Shown here one piece after another: positions 22,694-30,263 of a stretch of 45,529 nucleotides of DNA. The DNA is from CAZMXP01 sp964570285 (GTDB taxonomy: Bacteria; Planctomycetota; PLA2): contig CAZMXP010000040.1 of NCBI GenBank assembly GCA_964570285.1, positions 1 to 45,529 on the forward strand, written 5' to 3'. Positions within the stretch are counted from its first letter, which is position 1. Each line of letters begins with the position of its first letter. Under the pieces are notes generated by a model that saw only the letters and a list, made by a program, of their open reading frames with translations, made no database searches and was not told where the DNA came from. Made by a program: the position numbers and the translations under genes.

Positions 22694-24871
22694 ATGCGAC
22701 GAATCCTCCGCTGGTCCTGCACGCTGCTCGCCTGCACCGCCTTCGCGCAGGAAGTGCCGCTCGAGGAGGTGAGCGGCCTGCGCGCGCTCGAGACGGTCAA
22801 GACGCTCAGTGACGACAGCTTCCGCGGGCGCAAGAGCGGCCTCGAGGGCGGGCACCTCGCGGAGGAGTGGATGGCGGTGCAGGTCCAAGCGCTCGGCTTG
22901 GCGCCGCTTCCCGGCGGCGGCTTCTTCCATGAGTTCAAGGCTTCGGTCACGGAGGAGGGCCCCTCGGCGGTCTTCGCGCTGAGCGGCGGCGCACGCGAGC
23001 CGCGCGAATGCAGGTACCTGACCGACTACGTGACGCTGCTCTACTCGGGCAAGGGCGTCATCGAGAGCGAGGTCGTCTTCGTCGGCTACGGCATCCATGC
23101 GCCGGACAAGGGGCGCGACGACTACGAGGGGATCGACGTCACGGGCAAGATCGTCTTCGCCGTGCGCGGCAAGCCGGAGGGGAGCCTCTTCGACGAGGAG
23201 CGCTTCATCGGCTACAAGAGTTCGACGGCCTTCGCGCGGGGCGCGCGCGGCTTCCTCATCGCCGAGGGCGACCAGGCGGTCCCCGGCACGATCCAGGAGG
23301 AGTACTTCCGCGAGGAGTTGCCCGCGCTGTGGCTCTCGCGCCAGGCGGCGGACGATCTCCTGGGGCGCGGGGGCCAGCAGGACCTCGCCGCGCAGATGAA
23401 GGCGCTCGCCGGCGGCGAGCGGCGCACCTTCGCGCTCTCGGGCGTCACCGCCCGCCTCGAGATCCTCGCGCGGCTGCTGAAGGACCGGCCGGTGCGCAAC
23501 GTCGTCGGGCTCTGGCCCGGCACCGGGCCCGAGTTCGTCGTGCTCGGGGCGCACCTCGACCACGTCGGCGTCGACGCGGCCGGCAACGTCTACAACGGCG
23601 CCGACGACAATGCGAGCGGCAGCGCGATGCTGCTCGAGGTGGCCCGCGCGGTCGCGGGCAGCAAGCGCCGCTTCCCGCGCACGCTCGTCTTCGTCTGGTT
23701 CGCGGGCGAGGAGCAGGGGCTGCTCGGCAGCTGGGCCTTCGTGAGGCAGCCGCCGATCCCCATCGAGCGCATCGCCTGCATGCTGAACACCGACATGGTC
23801 GGACAGGGCGAGCCCACGCTCGCGATCGGCGGCGGCGAGGCCTACCCCCGCGACGAGAGCTTCCTCGGCGGCTTCGACGAGCCGGGCTTCTCGTGGAAGC
23901 CCTTCCGCAGCCAGCCCAACAGCGACCACTACCCCTTCCAGGCGAGCGGCGTCCCCGCCTTCTTCCTGCACACGCAGGGGCCGCACCCGAACTACCACCA
24001 GCCGGGCGACGATTGGCCGAACATCAAGCCGGAACTCCTGGAGACGGCGGGGCGCTACCTCCGGCGACTCGCGGAACGCGCGGCGACCGCGGAGGCGCCC
24101 CTCTGCCGCGAAAACCGATACGGCGAGTACCTCTGGCAGCAGAGCACCGTCGTGGACCTCTTCAGCGGCGGCCGCGCGCCGCGCGAGCAGGGCGTGGACC
24201 TGTTCGTGCGCTGGTTCGACGGCGACTTCAACGCGCTCGACGCCGAGTTGACGCGGCGCGAGGCGCAGCCCAACGACGAGACCCCTCCTCTCCTCCCCGG
24301 CTCCCTCCCCACCACCCCCCTCGAGGACCTGCGCCCGACGTCGCTGCTCGGCCTCCGCGGCGACGCCGCGACCGTGCTCCACCGCCCCGCGCGCCGCCTC
24401 GGCGTCGGCCTCTTCGCGCCGTGGATGGGAGCGACGAGGGAGGTCGCGGTGGACGACCTCGTCCAACTGTCGAGGGTCAAGCCGCTAGTGCTCTGCATGG
24501 AGGGGGCGCCGGGGGAGGTGGACCCCGCGGGCCTTCACGTGCCGCTGCTGCTGCCGGCGGCGCACGCCGAGCGCCATGCGCCGGGCCTGAAGGAGCGCGA
24601 CATCGGCTGGGTGGCCTACCTGCGGCTCGCCCCCGGCGACGCGGCGGCGGCCGTCGCCACGGAGCTCTTGCGCCTGCGCGAGCTGCTCGGGCCCGAGCAT
24701 TTGATTGTCGTGCCCGGCGACAGCGCGGACCCCGCGTGGGCCGCGCGGGCGCCGACGCTGACGGCCGAACTCGCGCAGGCGTTGCTGGACGGCGGGCTCA
24801 AGCCGGTACAACTGAAGCAGCTCTTCGGGGGCAACTTCGTGCTGCTCTTGGAGCGGGTGAAAGGGGTCTGA
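22694..24871 (+). CDS. secreted M28-family zinc aminopeptidase with M19-dipeptidase-like C-terminal domain
   Basis: 725 residues with a signal peptide (1-18). A PA-type insert (about 110-240) precedes the M28 catalytic core. Metal ligands and catalytic residues are in GAHLDHVG (about 285-292), NGADDNASG (301-309), FAGEEQGLLGS (336-346), LNTDMVG (364-370) and YHQPGDDW (433-440). That domain ends near 455, yet 270 more residues follow. The last part, ELLGPEHLIVVPGDSADP and then LTAELAQALLDGGL, LKQLFGGNFVLLLERV, matches the C-terminal pattern of M19 membrane dipeptidases (GxDHVGxGSDFDG, then ILGGNFLRV). The M19 metal-binding residues I would expect are not visible, so this domain is probably non-catalytic. 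The final codons and stop lie inside a palindrome. Confidence 0.87.
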   Translation: MRRILRWSCTLLACTAFAQEVPLEEVSGLRALETVKTLSDDSFRGRKSGLEGGHLAEEWMAVQVQALGLAPLPGGGFFHEFKASVTEEGPSAVFALSGGAREPRECRYLTDYVTLLYSGKGVIESEVVFVGYGIHAPDKGRDDYEGIDVTGKIVFAVRGKPEGSLFDEERFIGYKSSTAFARGARGFLIAEGDQAVPGTIQEEYFREELPALWLSRQAADDLLGRGGQQDLAAQMKALAGGERRTFALSGVTARLEILARLLKDRPVRNVVGLWPGTGPEFVVLGAHLDHVGVDAAGNVYNGADDNASGSAMLLEVARAVAGSKRRFPRTLVFVWFAGEEQGLLGSWAFVRQPPIPIERIACMLNTDMVGQGEPTLAIGGGEAYPRDESFLGGFDEPGFSWKPFRSQPNSDHYPFQASGVPAFFLHTQGPHPNYHQPGDDWPNIKPELLETAGRYLRRLAERAATAEAPLCRENRYGEYLWQQSTVVDLFSGGRAPREQGVDLFVRWFDGDFNALDAELTRREAQPNDETPPLLPGSLPTTPLEDLRPTSLLGLRGDAATVLHRPARRLGVGLFAPWMGATREVAVDDLVQLSRVKPLVLCMEGAPGEVDPAGLHVPLLLPAAHAERHAPGLKERDIGWVAYLRLAPGDAAAAVATELLRLRELLGPEHLIVVPGDSADPAWAARAPTLTAELAQALLDGGLKPVQLKQLFGGNFVLLLERVKGV

Positions 24872-24885
24872 CCCCTTTGTCCCGC
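24853..24885. repeat. REP-like palindrome carrying the stop codon of the M28 gene
   Basis: AAAGGGGTC-T-GACCCCTTT (24860-24878) is perfect, and flanking GCGGG/CCCGC (24853-24857, 24881-24885) extends it across a two-base mismatch. The stop TGA (24869-24871) lies in it. It may act as a terminator stem or be a REP-type element. This GGGGTC-GACCCC palindrome type looks like dispersed repeats I have seen in other GC-rich genomes, but that cannot be tested here. Confidence 0.5.
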
Positions 24886-24888
24886 TGG

Positions 24889-24894
24889 TACACT
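24889..24894 (+). promoter_or_regulatory. -10 box TACACT of the tRNA gene
   Basis: TACACT ends 16 nt before the mature tRNA 5' end, a normal distance for a tRNA precursor. No clear -35 is visible. Confidence 0.45.
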
Positions 24895-24910
24895 CTCGCC
24901 TGACCGATAA

Positions 24911-24989
24911 CGGGGTGTAGCGCAGCCTGGTCTAGCGCGCTTGCTTGGGGTGCAAGAGGTCGCTGGTTCGAATCCAGTCACCCCGACCA
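24911..24989 (+). tRNA. tRNA-Pro (anticodon GGG), CCA encoded
   Basis: A full cloverleaf can be drawn: acceptor CGGGGTG (24911-24917) with CACCCCG (24979-24985), a D arm GCGC/GCGC, an anticodon stem CTTGC/GCAAG with loop TTGGGGT (anticodon GGG), and a T arm with TTCGAAT. The first base C and the discriminator A fit bacterial tRNA-Pro. CCA is encoded (24987-24989). Confidence 0.95.
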
Positions 24990-24991
24990 TT

Positions 24992-25017
24992 TCTGGGGGC
25001 TCGCACGAGCCCCCAGA
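24992..25017. terminator. hairpin terminator between tRNA-Pro and the convergent gene
   Basis: A perfect inverted repeat TCTGGGGGCTCG/CGAGCCCCCAGA starts 3 nt after the tRNA CCA. It can end the tRNA transcript and the - strand gene that stops at 25025. Confidence 0.75.
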
Positions 25018-25024
25018 GTTGGTC

Positions 25025-26467
25025 CTACGGGTTCGCGTTGCCGAGGAGGAACTCGCCCTTGGGGGTGAAGTTGCCGTTCGGGCGGTCCTTCCGGTAGTCG
25101 TCGATCAGGTGGCGCGTCTCGGCGCCGTAGCGCTCCATCTCGGCGCCCTTCGTGAAGGCGACGATGCCGCGCACCCCCTCCTCGATGGCCGGCAGCGCCG
25201 CCGCGTCACCCTCGCAGGCGCGGGCGACGGTCTCGTAGAAGCGCCGCAGCCCGTCCACCCAGAAGGCCTGGACGTTCTCGAGCTTGGCGAGCAGCTCCTC
25301 GCGCACGAAGGGGCCGCTCTTCGGGTCGCCGATGCACGCGAGCGTCCAGCCCAGCACGCCGCGCTTCACGGTGTTCTCGCCGCCCCCCCGGCGCCCCCCC
25401 GGGATGCCGATCTTCTTCAGCTGCTTCTCGACGCCCGCCGCGGCCTTCTTGTCCTTCTCGAAGTAGGCGAGCCCGATCGCGGGCCCGTAGCTCGCGAACT
25501 CGCTCTTGCCCTGTTCGCACTTCTTGAGCAGCAGTTCGCGCGCCTTCGCCTCGCCCGCGCCGCAGCGGCCGAGCGCGCGGTACATGTGGTTGGCGATCGC
25601 GTCGTCGGGCTCGCGGCCCGCGGCACCGATCAGCGCCGCGACGACGGCCTTCTCGCGGCTGCCGATGTACTCGAGGCTCACCGCCGCCATGCCGCGCAGC
25701 GCCTCCTCCTTGTGCGTGAGGAAGGCGGCGACCGGCGCCGCCGCATCGAGAAGCTGGTCGCGCCCGAGGCCGCGCAGCAGATCCGCGAGCAGCGGCAGGT
25801 CCTTCTTGTGCTCCTCGAGCAGCGCGAAGAGATAGCGCTTGGTGTCGCCCTCGCTGTCGTTGCGGAGGAGCAGGTCGATCGTGGCCGCGCGCTGCCTCTT
25901 CTGCCCCGTGACGATCTCGCGGATGCGCTCCGCGATCCACGCGGCGCGCTCGTCGCTGCCGGGGGGCGGCGCCGCCGGCGCGCCCTCGGCGGGGACGGGC
26001 GCCTCCGCCGGGGCCGCGAGCTTCGCCTTCGCCTCGTCCATCATCTCGAGCAGCGCCGTCACGGCCGCCTCGCCCCTGCCGTGGCTCCAGTACTCCTTGC
26101 GCAGCAGGATGCGCGTGCCGTCGGGATCGACAAAGATGTGCTGCGGGGAGACGAGCCTGCCCTCGATGCCGAGCAGGCGCAGTTCGCCGTCCTTGCTCTC
26201 CGGCGTCAGCAGCGCGCAGACGAACTCCCGCGACCTGTTGACGAAGCGCGAGTCCTTGTAGACCACCTCGCGCAGCCCCTTGCCTGCGGGCTCCTCGCGG
26301 GTCTCGCCGTCCACCTGCTTCGCGTTGACGCAGACCATCAGGATCTTCTGCTGCTCCTTCGCCGCGGCGAAGGCCTCGGTCAGGTCGGTCTGCCACGCCA
26401 CCCCGACGGATTGCGCCGCGGCGGGCAGCGCGAGCAGCAGGGCGGCGAGGGCGAGGGGTCGTCGCAT
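25025..26467 (-). CDS. secreted thioredoxin-fold protein with HEAT-like repeats, CxxC absent
   Basis: 480 residues from an ATG with a GAGGAG site (complement of 26473-26478). A signal peptide (1-19, ending PAAAQ) is followed by a thioredoxin-like region (about 25-155): EAFAAAKEQQKILMVCVNAK, then a late strand pair GIEGRLVSPQHIFVDPDGTR. The usual CxxC active site after the first strand is missing (CVNAK). A Pro/Ala linker (about 160-185) leads into HEAT/ARM-like helices (185-480). It may bind partners in the periplasm rather than catalyse disulfide exchange. Similar secreted repeat proteins occur at 15358-17565 in this window. Confidence 0.75.
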   Translation of the reverse strand: MRRPLALAALLLALPAAAQSVGVAWQTDLTEAFAAAKEQQKILMVCVNAKQVDGETREEPAGKGLREVVYKDSRFVNRSREFVCALLTPESKDGELRLLGIEGRLVSPQHIFVDPDGTRILLRKEYWSHGRGEAAVTALLEMMDEAKAKLAAPAEAPVPAEGAPAAPPPGSDERAAWIAERIREIVTGQKRQRAATIDLLLRNDSEGDTKRYLFALLEEHKKDLPLLADLLRGLGRDQLLDAAAPVAAFLTHKEEALRGMAAVSLEYIGSREKAVVAALIGAAGREPDDAIANHMYRALGRCGAGEAKARELLLKKCEQGKSEFASYGPAIGLAYFEKDKKAAAGVEKQLKKIGIPGGRRGGGENTVKRGVLGWTLACIGDPKSGPFVREELLAKLENVQAFWVDGLRRFYETVARACEGDAAALPAIEEGVRGIVAFTKGAEMERYGAETRHLIDDYRKDRPNGNFTPKGEFLLGNANP

Positions 26468-26501
26468 CGGGCTCCTCAGTCCCCAGATGCTACCTGCTAC
26501 C

Positions 26502-26585
26502 GGAGCCAGGCTCATTAGTTCCGCTCTGGCGTCGCGTACCGGAAGGGGAAAAATCCCGCAGAGCGATACTAATGAGCCTGGCTCC
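26502..26585. repeat. structured element bounded by 18-bp perfect inverted repeats
   Basis: GGAGCCAGGCTCATTAGT (26502-26519) and its exact reverse complement (26568-26585) enclose 48 bp. Nested inside are a CGCTCTG/CAGAGCG pair (26522-26528, 26559-26565) and a GGGA-AAAA-TCCC mini-hairpin (26546-26557). Each arm also contains its own small palindrome, GAGCC-A-GGCTC. This is the layout of two REP units head to head (BIME-like) or of a tiny non-autonomous element. No target-site duplication is visible at the edges. Confidence 0.7.
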
Positions 26586-26662
26586 GCGCGGAAACCCCCG
26601 GTCGCTCGAGCCGGGGCCTGCTGCACGGCGGCGCCCGCCCCGGCACGGCGCGCGCAGGAAGG

Positions 26663-27691
26663 ATGCGCCGCGTGGCCTCTCCCGCCCCCCTCGAGTCCCT
26701 GGAGCGGCTTGTCGGCCGGACGCCGCTGCTCGCGATCCGTTGCCGCTTCCTCGGGCGCGAGCGGGTCGTCTATGGCAAGCACGAGATCGCCAATTTCACC
26801 GGCAGCATCAAGGACCGGATGGCGCTGCACATCCTCCGCGACGCGTACGCCCGCGGCGCGATCCGCCCCGGCGACACGATCGCCGAGGCCACGAGCGGCA
26901 ACACGGGCATCTCCTTCGCCGCGCTCGGCCGCGCCCTCGGCCACCCGGTGCGCATCTACATGCCCGACTGGATGAGCCGCGAGCGCGTCATGGTCATCCG
27001 CGGCTTCGGCGCGACGATCATCCCCGTGTCGAAGGAGCAGGGCGGCTTTCTCGGCAGCATCCGCGCGGCGGACGAGTTCGCCCAGGGGCGCGACGATGTC
27101 TTCCTGCCGCACCAGTTCGACAGCGCCGCCAACGTGGAGGCGCACCGGCTGACGACGGGGCCCGAGATCCTCGCGCAGATGCGGTCGATGGGATGCGAGC
27201 CGACGGCGTTTGTCGCGGGCGTCGGCACCGGGGGGACGGTCATGGGGGTCGGGGGGTTCCTGCGCGGCGCGCTCGGTGGGCTGGCCGTCCACCCGCTCGA
27301 ACCCGCCAACTCCCCGACGCTGCGCACCGGCAACAAGGTCGGCTCGCACCGCATCCAGGGCATCAGCGACGAGTTCGTCCCGTCGATCGTCAGGCTCGAC
27401 GAACTCGACGCCGTCGTCGATGTCTGGGACGGCGACGCGATCCTGATGGCGCAGGCGCTGGCGGGCCGCCTCGGCCTCGGCGTCGGCATCAGCAGCGGCG
27501 CGAACTTCCTCGGCGCGCTGAAGGTCGCGGAGGAGCAGGGCCCGGGCGCGGCGGTCGCGACCGTCTTCCCCGACAGCAACAAGAAGTACATCAGCACCGA
27601 CCTCTGCAGCGAGGAGCCCCTCGTCGAGGGCTACCTCGCCCCGCAGGTCGAGCTGCTCTCGTGGGAGGCCGCGCCGAGCCTGGCCCCCTAG
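26663..27691 (+). CDS. cysteine synthase-family PLP enzyme
   Basis: 342 residues of the CysK/cystathionine beta-synthase fold-type II family. It has GRTPLL at the start, the PLP lysine in FTGSIKDRMA (about residue 50), the substrate loop TSGNTGISFAA, TTGPEI, the glycine loop VGTGGTVMGVGGF and the final SSGANF. These enzymes replace a beta leaving group on serine derivatives, usually O-acetylserine, with sulfide. The Lys context (FTGSIK rather than the usual NPGGSVK) suggests a divergent subgroup, so the acceptor may not be sulfide. An alternative GTG start at 26672 is better spaced from the AGGAAGG site. The stop overlaps that of the convergent LOG gene in a shared CTAG. Confidence 0.87.
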   Translation: MRRVASPAPLESLERLVGRTPLLAIRCRFLGRERVVYGKHEIANFTGSIKDRMALHILRDAYARGAIRPGDTIAEATSGNTGISFAALGRALGHPVRIYMPDWMSRERVMVIRGFGATIIPVSKEQGGFLGSIRAADEFAQGRDDVFLPHQFDSAANVEAHRLTTGPEILAQMRSMGCEPTAFVAGVGTGGTVMGVGGFLRGALGGLAVHPLEPANSPTLRTGNKVGSHRIQGISDEFVPSIVRLDELDAVVDVWDGDAILMAQALAGRLGLGVGISSGANFLGALKVAEEQGPGAAVATVFPDSNKKYISTDLCSEEPLVEGYLAPQVELLSWEAAPSLAP

Positions 27692-28476
27692 CTCCGCCCG
27701 CCGCCCGGGCCGCGCTCGCCGAGCCACCAGCGGCGGCGCAGGCGCGGGCCGAGCGTGAGGCCGAACTGCCGCATCGCGCACTCGCGGATGCACGCCACGA
27801 CCTGGGCCGGCGAGTCGGTGAGCGTGAGGCGCGCCAGGTCGTGCTCGTCGATCGTGCCGTGGCCGAGCAGCGTGCCTCGCATGAAGTCGAGCATCGGCTG
27901 CCAGAACTCGCGCCCGACGAGCACGATCGGGAACTCCCGGATCTTGCCGGTCTGGATCAGCGTCGCGGTCTCGAAGACCTCGTCGAGCGTGCCGAACCCC
28001 CCGGGCATCGCGACGAACGCGTAGGAGTACTTGACGAGCATCACCTTGCGCACGAAGAAGTGGCGGAAGGTGATGAAGCGGTCGAGATAGGGGTTGGGCC
28101 TCTGCTCCTCGGGGAGTTCGATGTTGCAGCCCGCGGAGAGGCCGCCCGCGTCCTTCGCGCCGCGGTTGGCGGCCTCCATGATGCCGGGGCCGCCGCCGGT
28201 CATCACCGTGAAGCCGGCCCGCGCGAGGCCCGCGCCGATCTCGCGCGCGAGGCCGTAATAGCGGTGCTCCGCGGGGAAGCGCGCCGAGCCGAAGACGGTC
28301 ACGCACGGCCCGAGGAAGTGGAAGCGGCGCACGCCGTGCAGGAACTCGAAGAAGATGCGGATCGCCCGCCTCAGTTCCGCGAGGCGCCCCTGCGGCCCGC
28401 GGAGGAACTGGATCTCCTCCGGCGTGCCCGTCTCGCGCCCCCAGCACTCGTGCGTTCGCCGCTCCATCGCCGCCAT
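27688..28476 (-). CDS. LOG-family phosphoribohydrolase-like protein
   Basis: 262 residues. The Rossmann-like LOG core is intact: GSAR (63-66), GGGPGIMEAANRGAKDAGG (94-112) and the catalytic PGGFGTLDE (158-166). LOG proteins cleave nucleoside 5'-monophosphates to base and ribose-5-phosphate; in plants and some bacteria this releases cytokinins, while in most bacteria it is nucleotide salvage. An N-terminal extension of about 55 residues precedes the core. The start could also be the ATG at 28467. It follows the two ABC exporter genes by 23 nt on the same strand and is probably in their operon. Confidence 0.88.
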   Translation of the reverse strand: MAAMERRTHECWGRETGTPEEIQFLRGPQGRLAELRRAIRIFFEFLHGVRRFHFLGPCVTVFGSARFPAEHRYYGLAREIGAGLARAGFTVMTGGGPGIMEAANRGAKDAGGLSAGCNIELPEEQRPNPYLDRFITFRHFFVRKVMLVKYSYAFVAMPGGFGTLDEVFETATLIQTGKIREFPIVLVGREFWQPMLDFMRGTLLGHGTIDEHDLARLTLTDSPAQVVACIRECAMRQFGLTLGPRLRRRWWLGERGPGGGRS

Positions 28477-28499
28477 CTTCGCTGCCCCCTCCCCCGCCG

Positions 28500-30263
28500 T
28501 CACGCCCTCTCGAGGTGGCTCTTCCGCTCCTCGGTGAGCAGGAACTCGCGGTAGGCGGCGCAGCGCGCGGCGAGTTCCGCGTGCGTGCCGCGATCGACGA
28601 GGCGGCCCCTGTCGAGCACGAGGATCGACCCGGCGCGGCGGATCGTCGTGAGCCGGTGCGACACGATGAACACCGTGACGCCGGGCCGCGCCAGCGCGAG
28701 CCTCTCCCAGAAGCGCTCCTCGTTGCGGGCGTCGAGCGACGACGTGCAGTCGTCGAGCAGCAGCAGGTCGGGCCGACCCGCGAGCGCGCGCGCGATCGCG
28801 ATGCGCTGCCGCTGCCCGCCGGAAACGAGCGTGCCGAGCCTGCCGAGGCGCGTCCCCGCCCCCTCCGCCATCGCGCCGAGGTCGGCGGTCAGTTGCGCGA
28901 TGTCGAGACACTCCGCGACCTCCGCGGCGCCGATCGCTCGCCCGAACGAGACGTTCTCCGCGATCGTCTCCGAGAAGAGCAGCGACTCCTGCGGCACATA
29001 GCCGATGCGCGCGCGCAGCGACGGCCACGCCCAGTCGCCGAGCGCGCGTCCGTTGTAGAGGCAGCGGCCCTCGCCGGGGGGGAGCAGGCCCGCCAGCACT
29101 CGCAACAGCGTCGACTTGCCGCTGGCGACCGCGCCGACGACGGCGACGCGGCTCCCGCGGGGGACGTCGAACGAGATCCCCTCGAGGGCGCGGGCGGCGT
29201 CGGGGCGATACCGGAAGCCCAGTTGCTCGCAGGCGATCCGGTCCAAGGGGGGCGCGGGGGGTGCGGTCGACCGGACGACCGGCGGATGGCGCAGGACCTC
29301 GACCTCGCGGTCGACGGAGACGAACGCCTGCCGCGCGGCGACGAAGAGGTTGGGAAGGTCCATCATCGGCTGCACGAGCATGTCGAGGTAGAGATGGAGG
29401 GCGAAGAGCGTGCCGAGCGACAGGGTGCCGTCCATCACGCGCATGCCGCCGACGCCGAGCACGACGACCTGGCCCAGGCGGCTTGCGATGTTGTCGCCCT
29501 GGTGCACGAGCGCGACGAGGCGCGCGAGGCGCATCTGGATGCCGATCCGGTCGTCGAGGATCGCCGCGAGGCGGCGCTGCTGCCCCGCCTCGCCGTTGAA
29601 GGCCTTGACGATCTTGATGCCCGCGAGCGCGGCCTCGAGGGTGTCGTTGGTGCGCGAGACCGCCGCCTGCTGCCTCTCGTAGGTCGTGCCCAGCTCGCGC
29701 CGCGCGAGGTAGAAGACCCAGAGCATCAGCGGCACCGGGATCAGCGAGAGCAGCGCGAGGGACGCGTCGCAGGTGAGGAACATCGCGCCGACGCAGAAGA
29801 GCACGCGCGAGATGCTGTCGAGGAAGCGGAAGAGGCCGGAGCAGGTGAACCAGGCGATGCGCGGGTAGTCGGCGATGTCGTCGGTGAGCCGCGTGACGAG
29901 GTCGCCGGTGCGGAACCTCCCGAAGAAGGTGTGGTCCTTGTCGAGGATCGACGAGAAGACGCGCTCGCGCACCGCCTTCTCGATCGTCATGTTCATCAGC
30001 GCGCGCAGCCCGGGGTAGAGCCCCGCGACGAAGCGGCCCAGCGCGATCGCGCCGAGGATCGCCGCGTAGCGGCCGAGGTCGGCGTCGCCGAGCCTGCCGC
30101 CCCGCGGGAGCGCGTGCAGCCCGTCGATGACCACGCCCCAGACGAGCGGGAAGGCCACCGCGACCGCGGTGGACATCAGCGTCATGAAGAGCAGCAGCAG
30201 CGCGAAGAGGCGGTGGGGCCGCCAGTACGCGAGCAGCCAGGCGAGATGCTCGCGGGCCGTCAC
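28500..30263 (-). CDS. ABC exporter half-transporter, degenerate Walker B subunit
   Basis: 587 residues from a GTG (30263) overlapping the previous stop (GTGA, 30260-30263). The type IV exporter membrane domain (six helices, about 10-310) is fused to a nucleotide-binding domain. That domain has Walker A GAVASGKST (about 374), Q-loop YVPQE, signature VSGGQ (about 478), Walker B LLLLDDCTSSLD (about 500) with Asp where the catalytic Glu should be, and the H-loop VSHR. The paired gene has the Glu but a deviant signature. This matches heterodimeric exporters of the TM287/288 and BmrCD type, in which one ATP site is inactive. Substrate unknown; drugs, lipids or peptides are possible. Confidence 0.92.
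   Translation of the reverse strand: MTAREHLAWLLAYWRPHRLFALLLLFMTLMSTAVAVAFPLVWGVVIDGLHALPRGGRLGDADLGRYAAILGAIALGRFVAGLYPGLRALMNMTIEKAVRERVFSSILDKDHTFFGRFRTGDLVTRLTDDIADYPRIAWFTCSGLFRFLDSISRVLFCVGAMFLTCDASLALLSLIPVPLMLWVFYLARRELGTTYERQQAAVSRTNDTLEAALAGIKIVKAFNGEAGQQRRLAAILDDRIGIQMRLARLVALVHQGDNIASRLGQVVVLGVGGMRVMDGTLSLGTLFALHLYLDMLVQPMMDLPNLFVAARQAFVSVDREVEVLRHPPVVRSTAPPAPPLDRIACEQLGFRYRPDAARALEGISFDVPRGSRVAVVGAVASGKSTLLRVLAGLLPPGEGRCLYNGRALGDWAWPSLRARIGYVPQESLLFSETIAENVSFGRAIGAAEVAECLDIAQLTADLGAMAEGAGTRLGRLGTLVSGGQRQRIAIARALAGRPDLLLLDDCTSSLDARNEERFWERLALARPGVTVFIVSHRLTTIRRAGSILVLDRGRLVDRGTHAELAARCAAYREFLLTEERKSHLERA

Noticed and set aside
20867..24466. 1199-residue open frame on the - strand
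   Set aside because: It is a shadow of the kinase and peptidase genes, with composition typical of antisense GC-rich frames.
24911..25017. integration (att) site at tRNA-Pro
   Set aside because: No integrase, direct repeat of the tRNA 3' end or foreign-looking genes are nearby.
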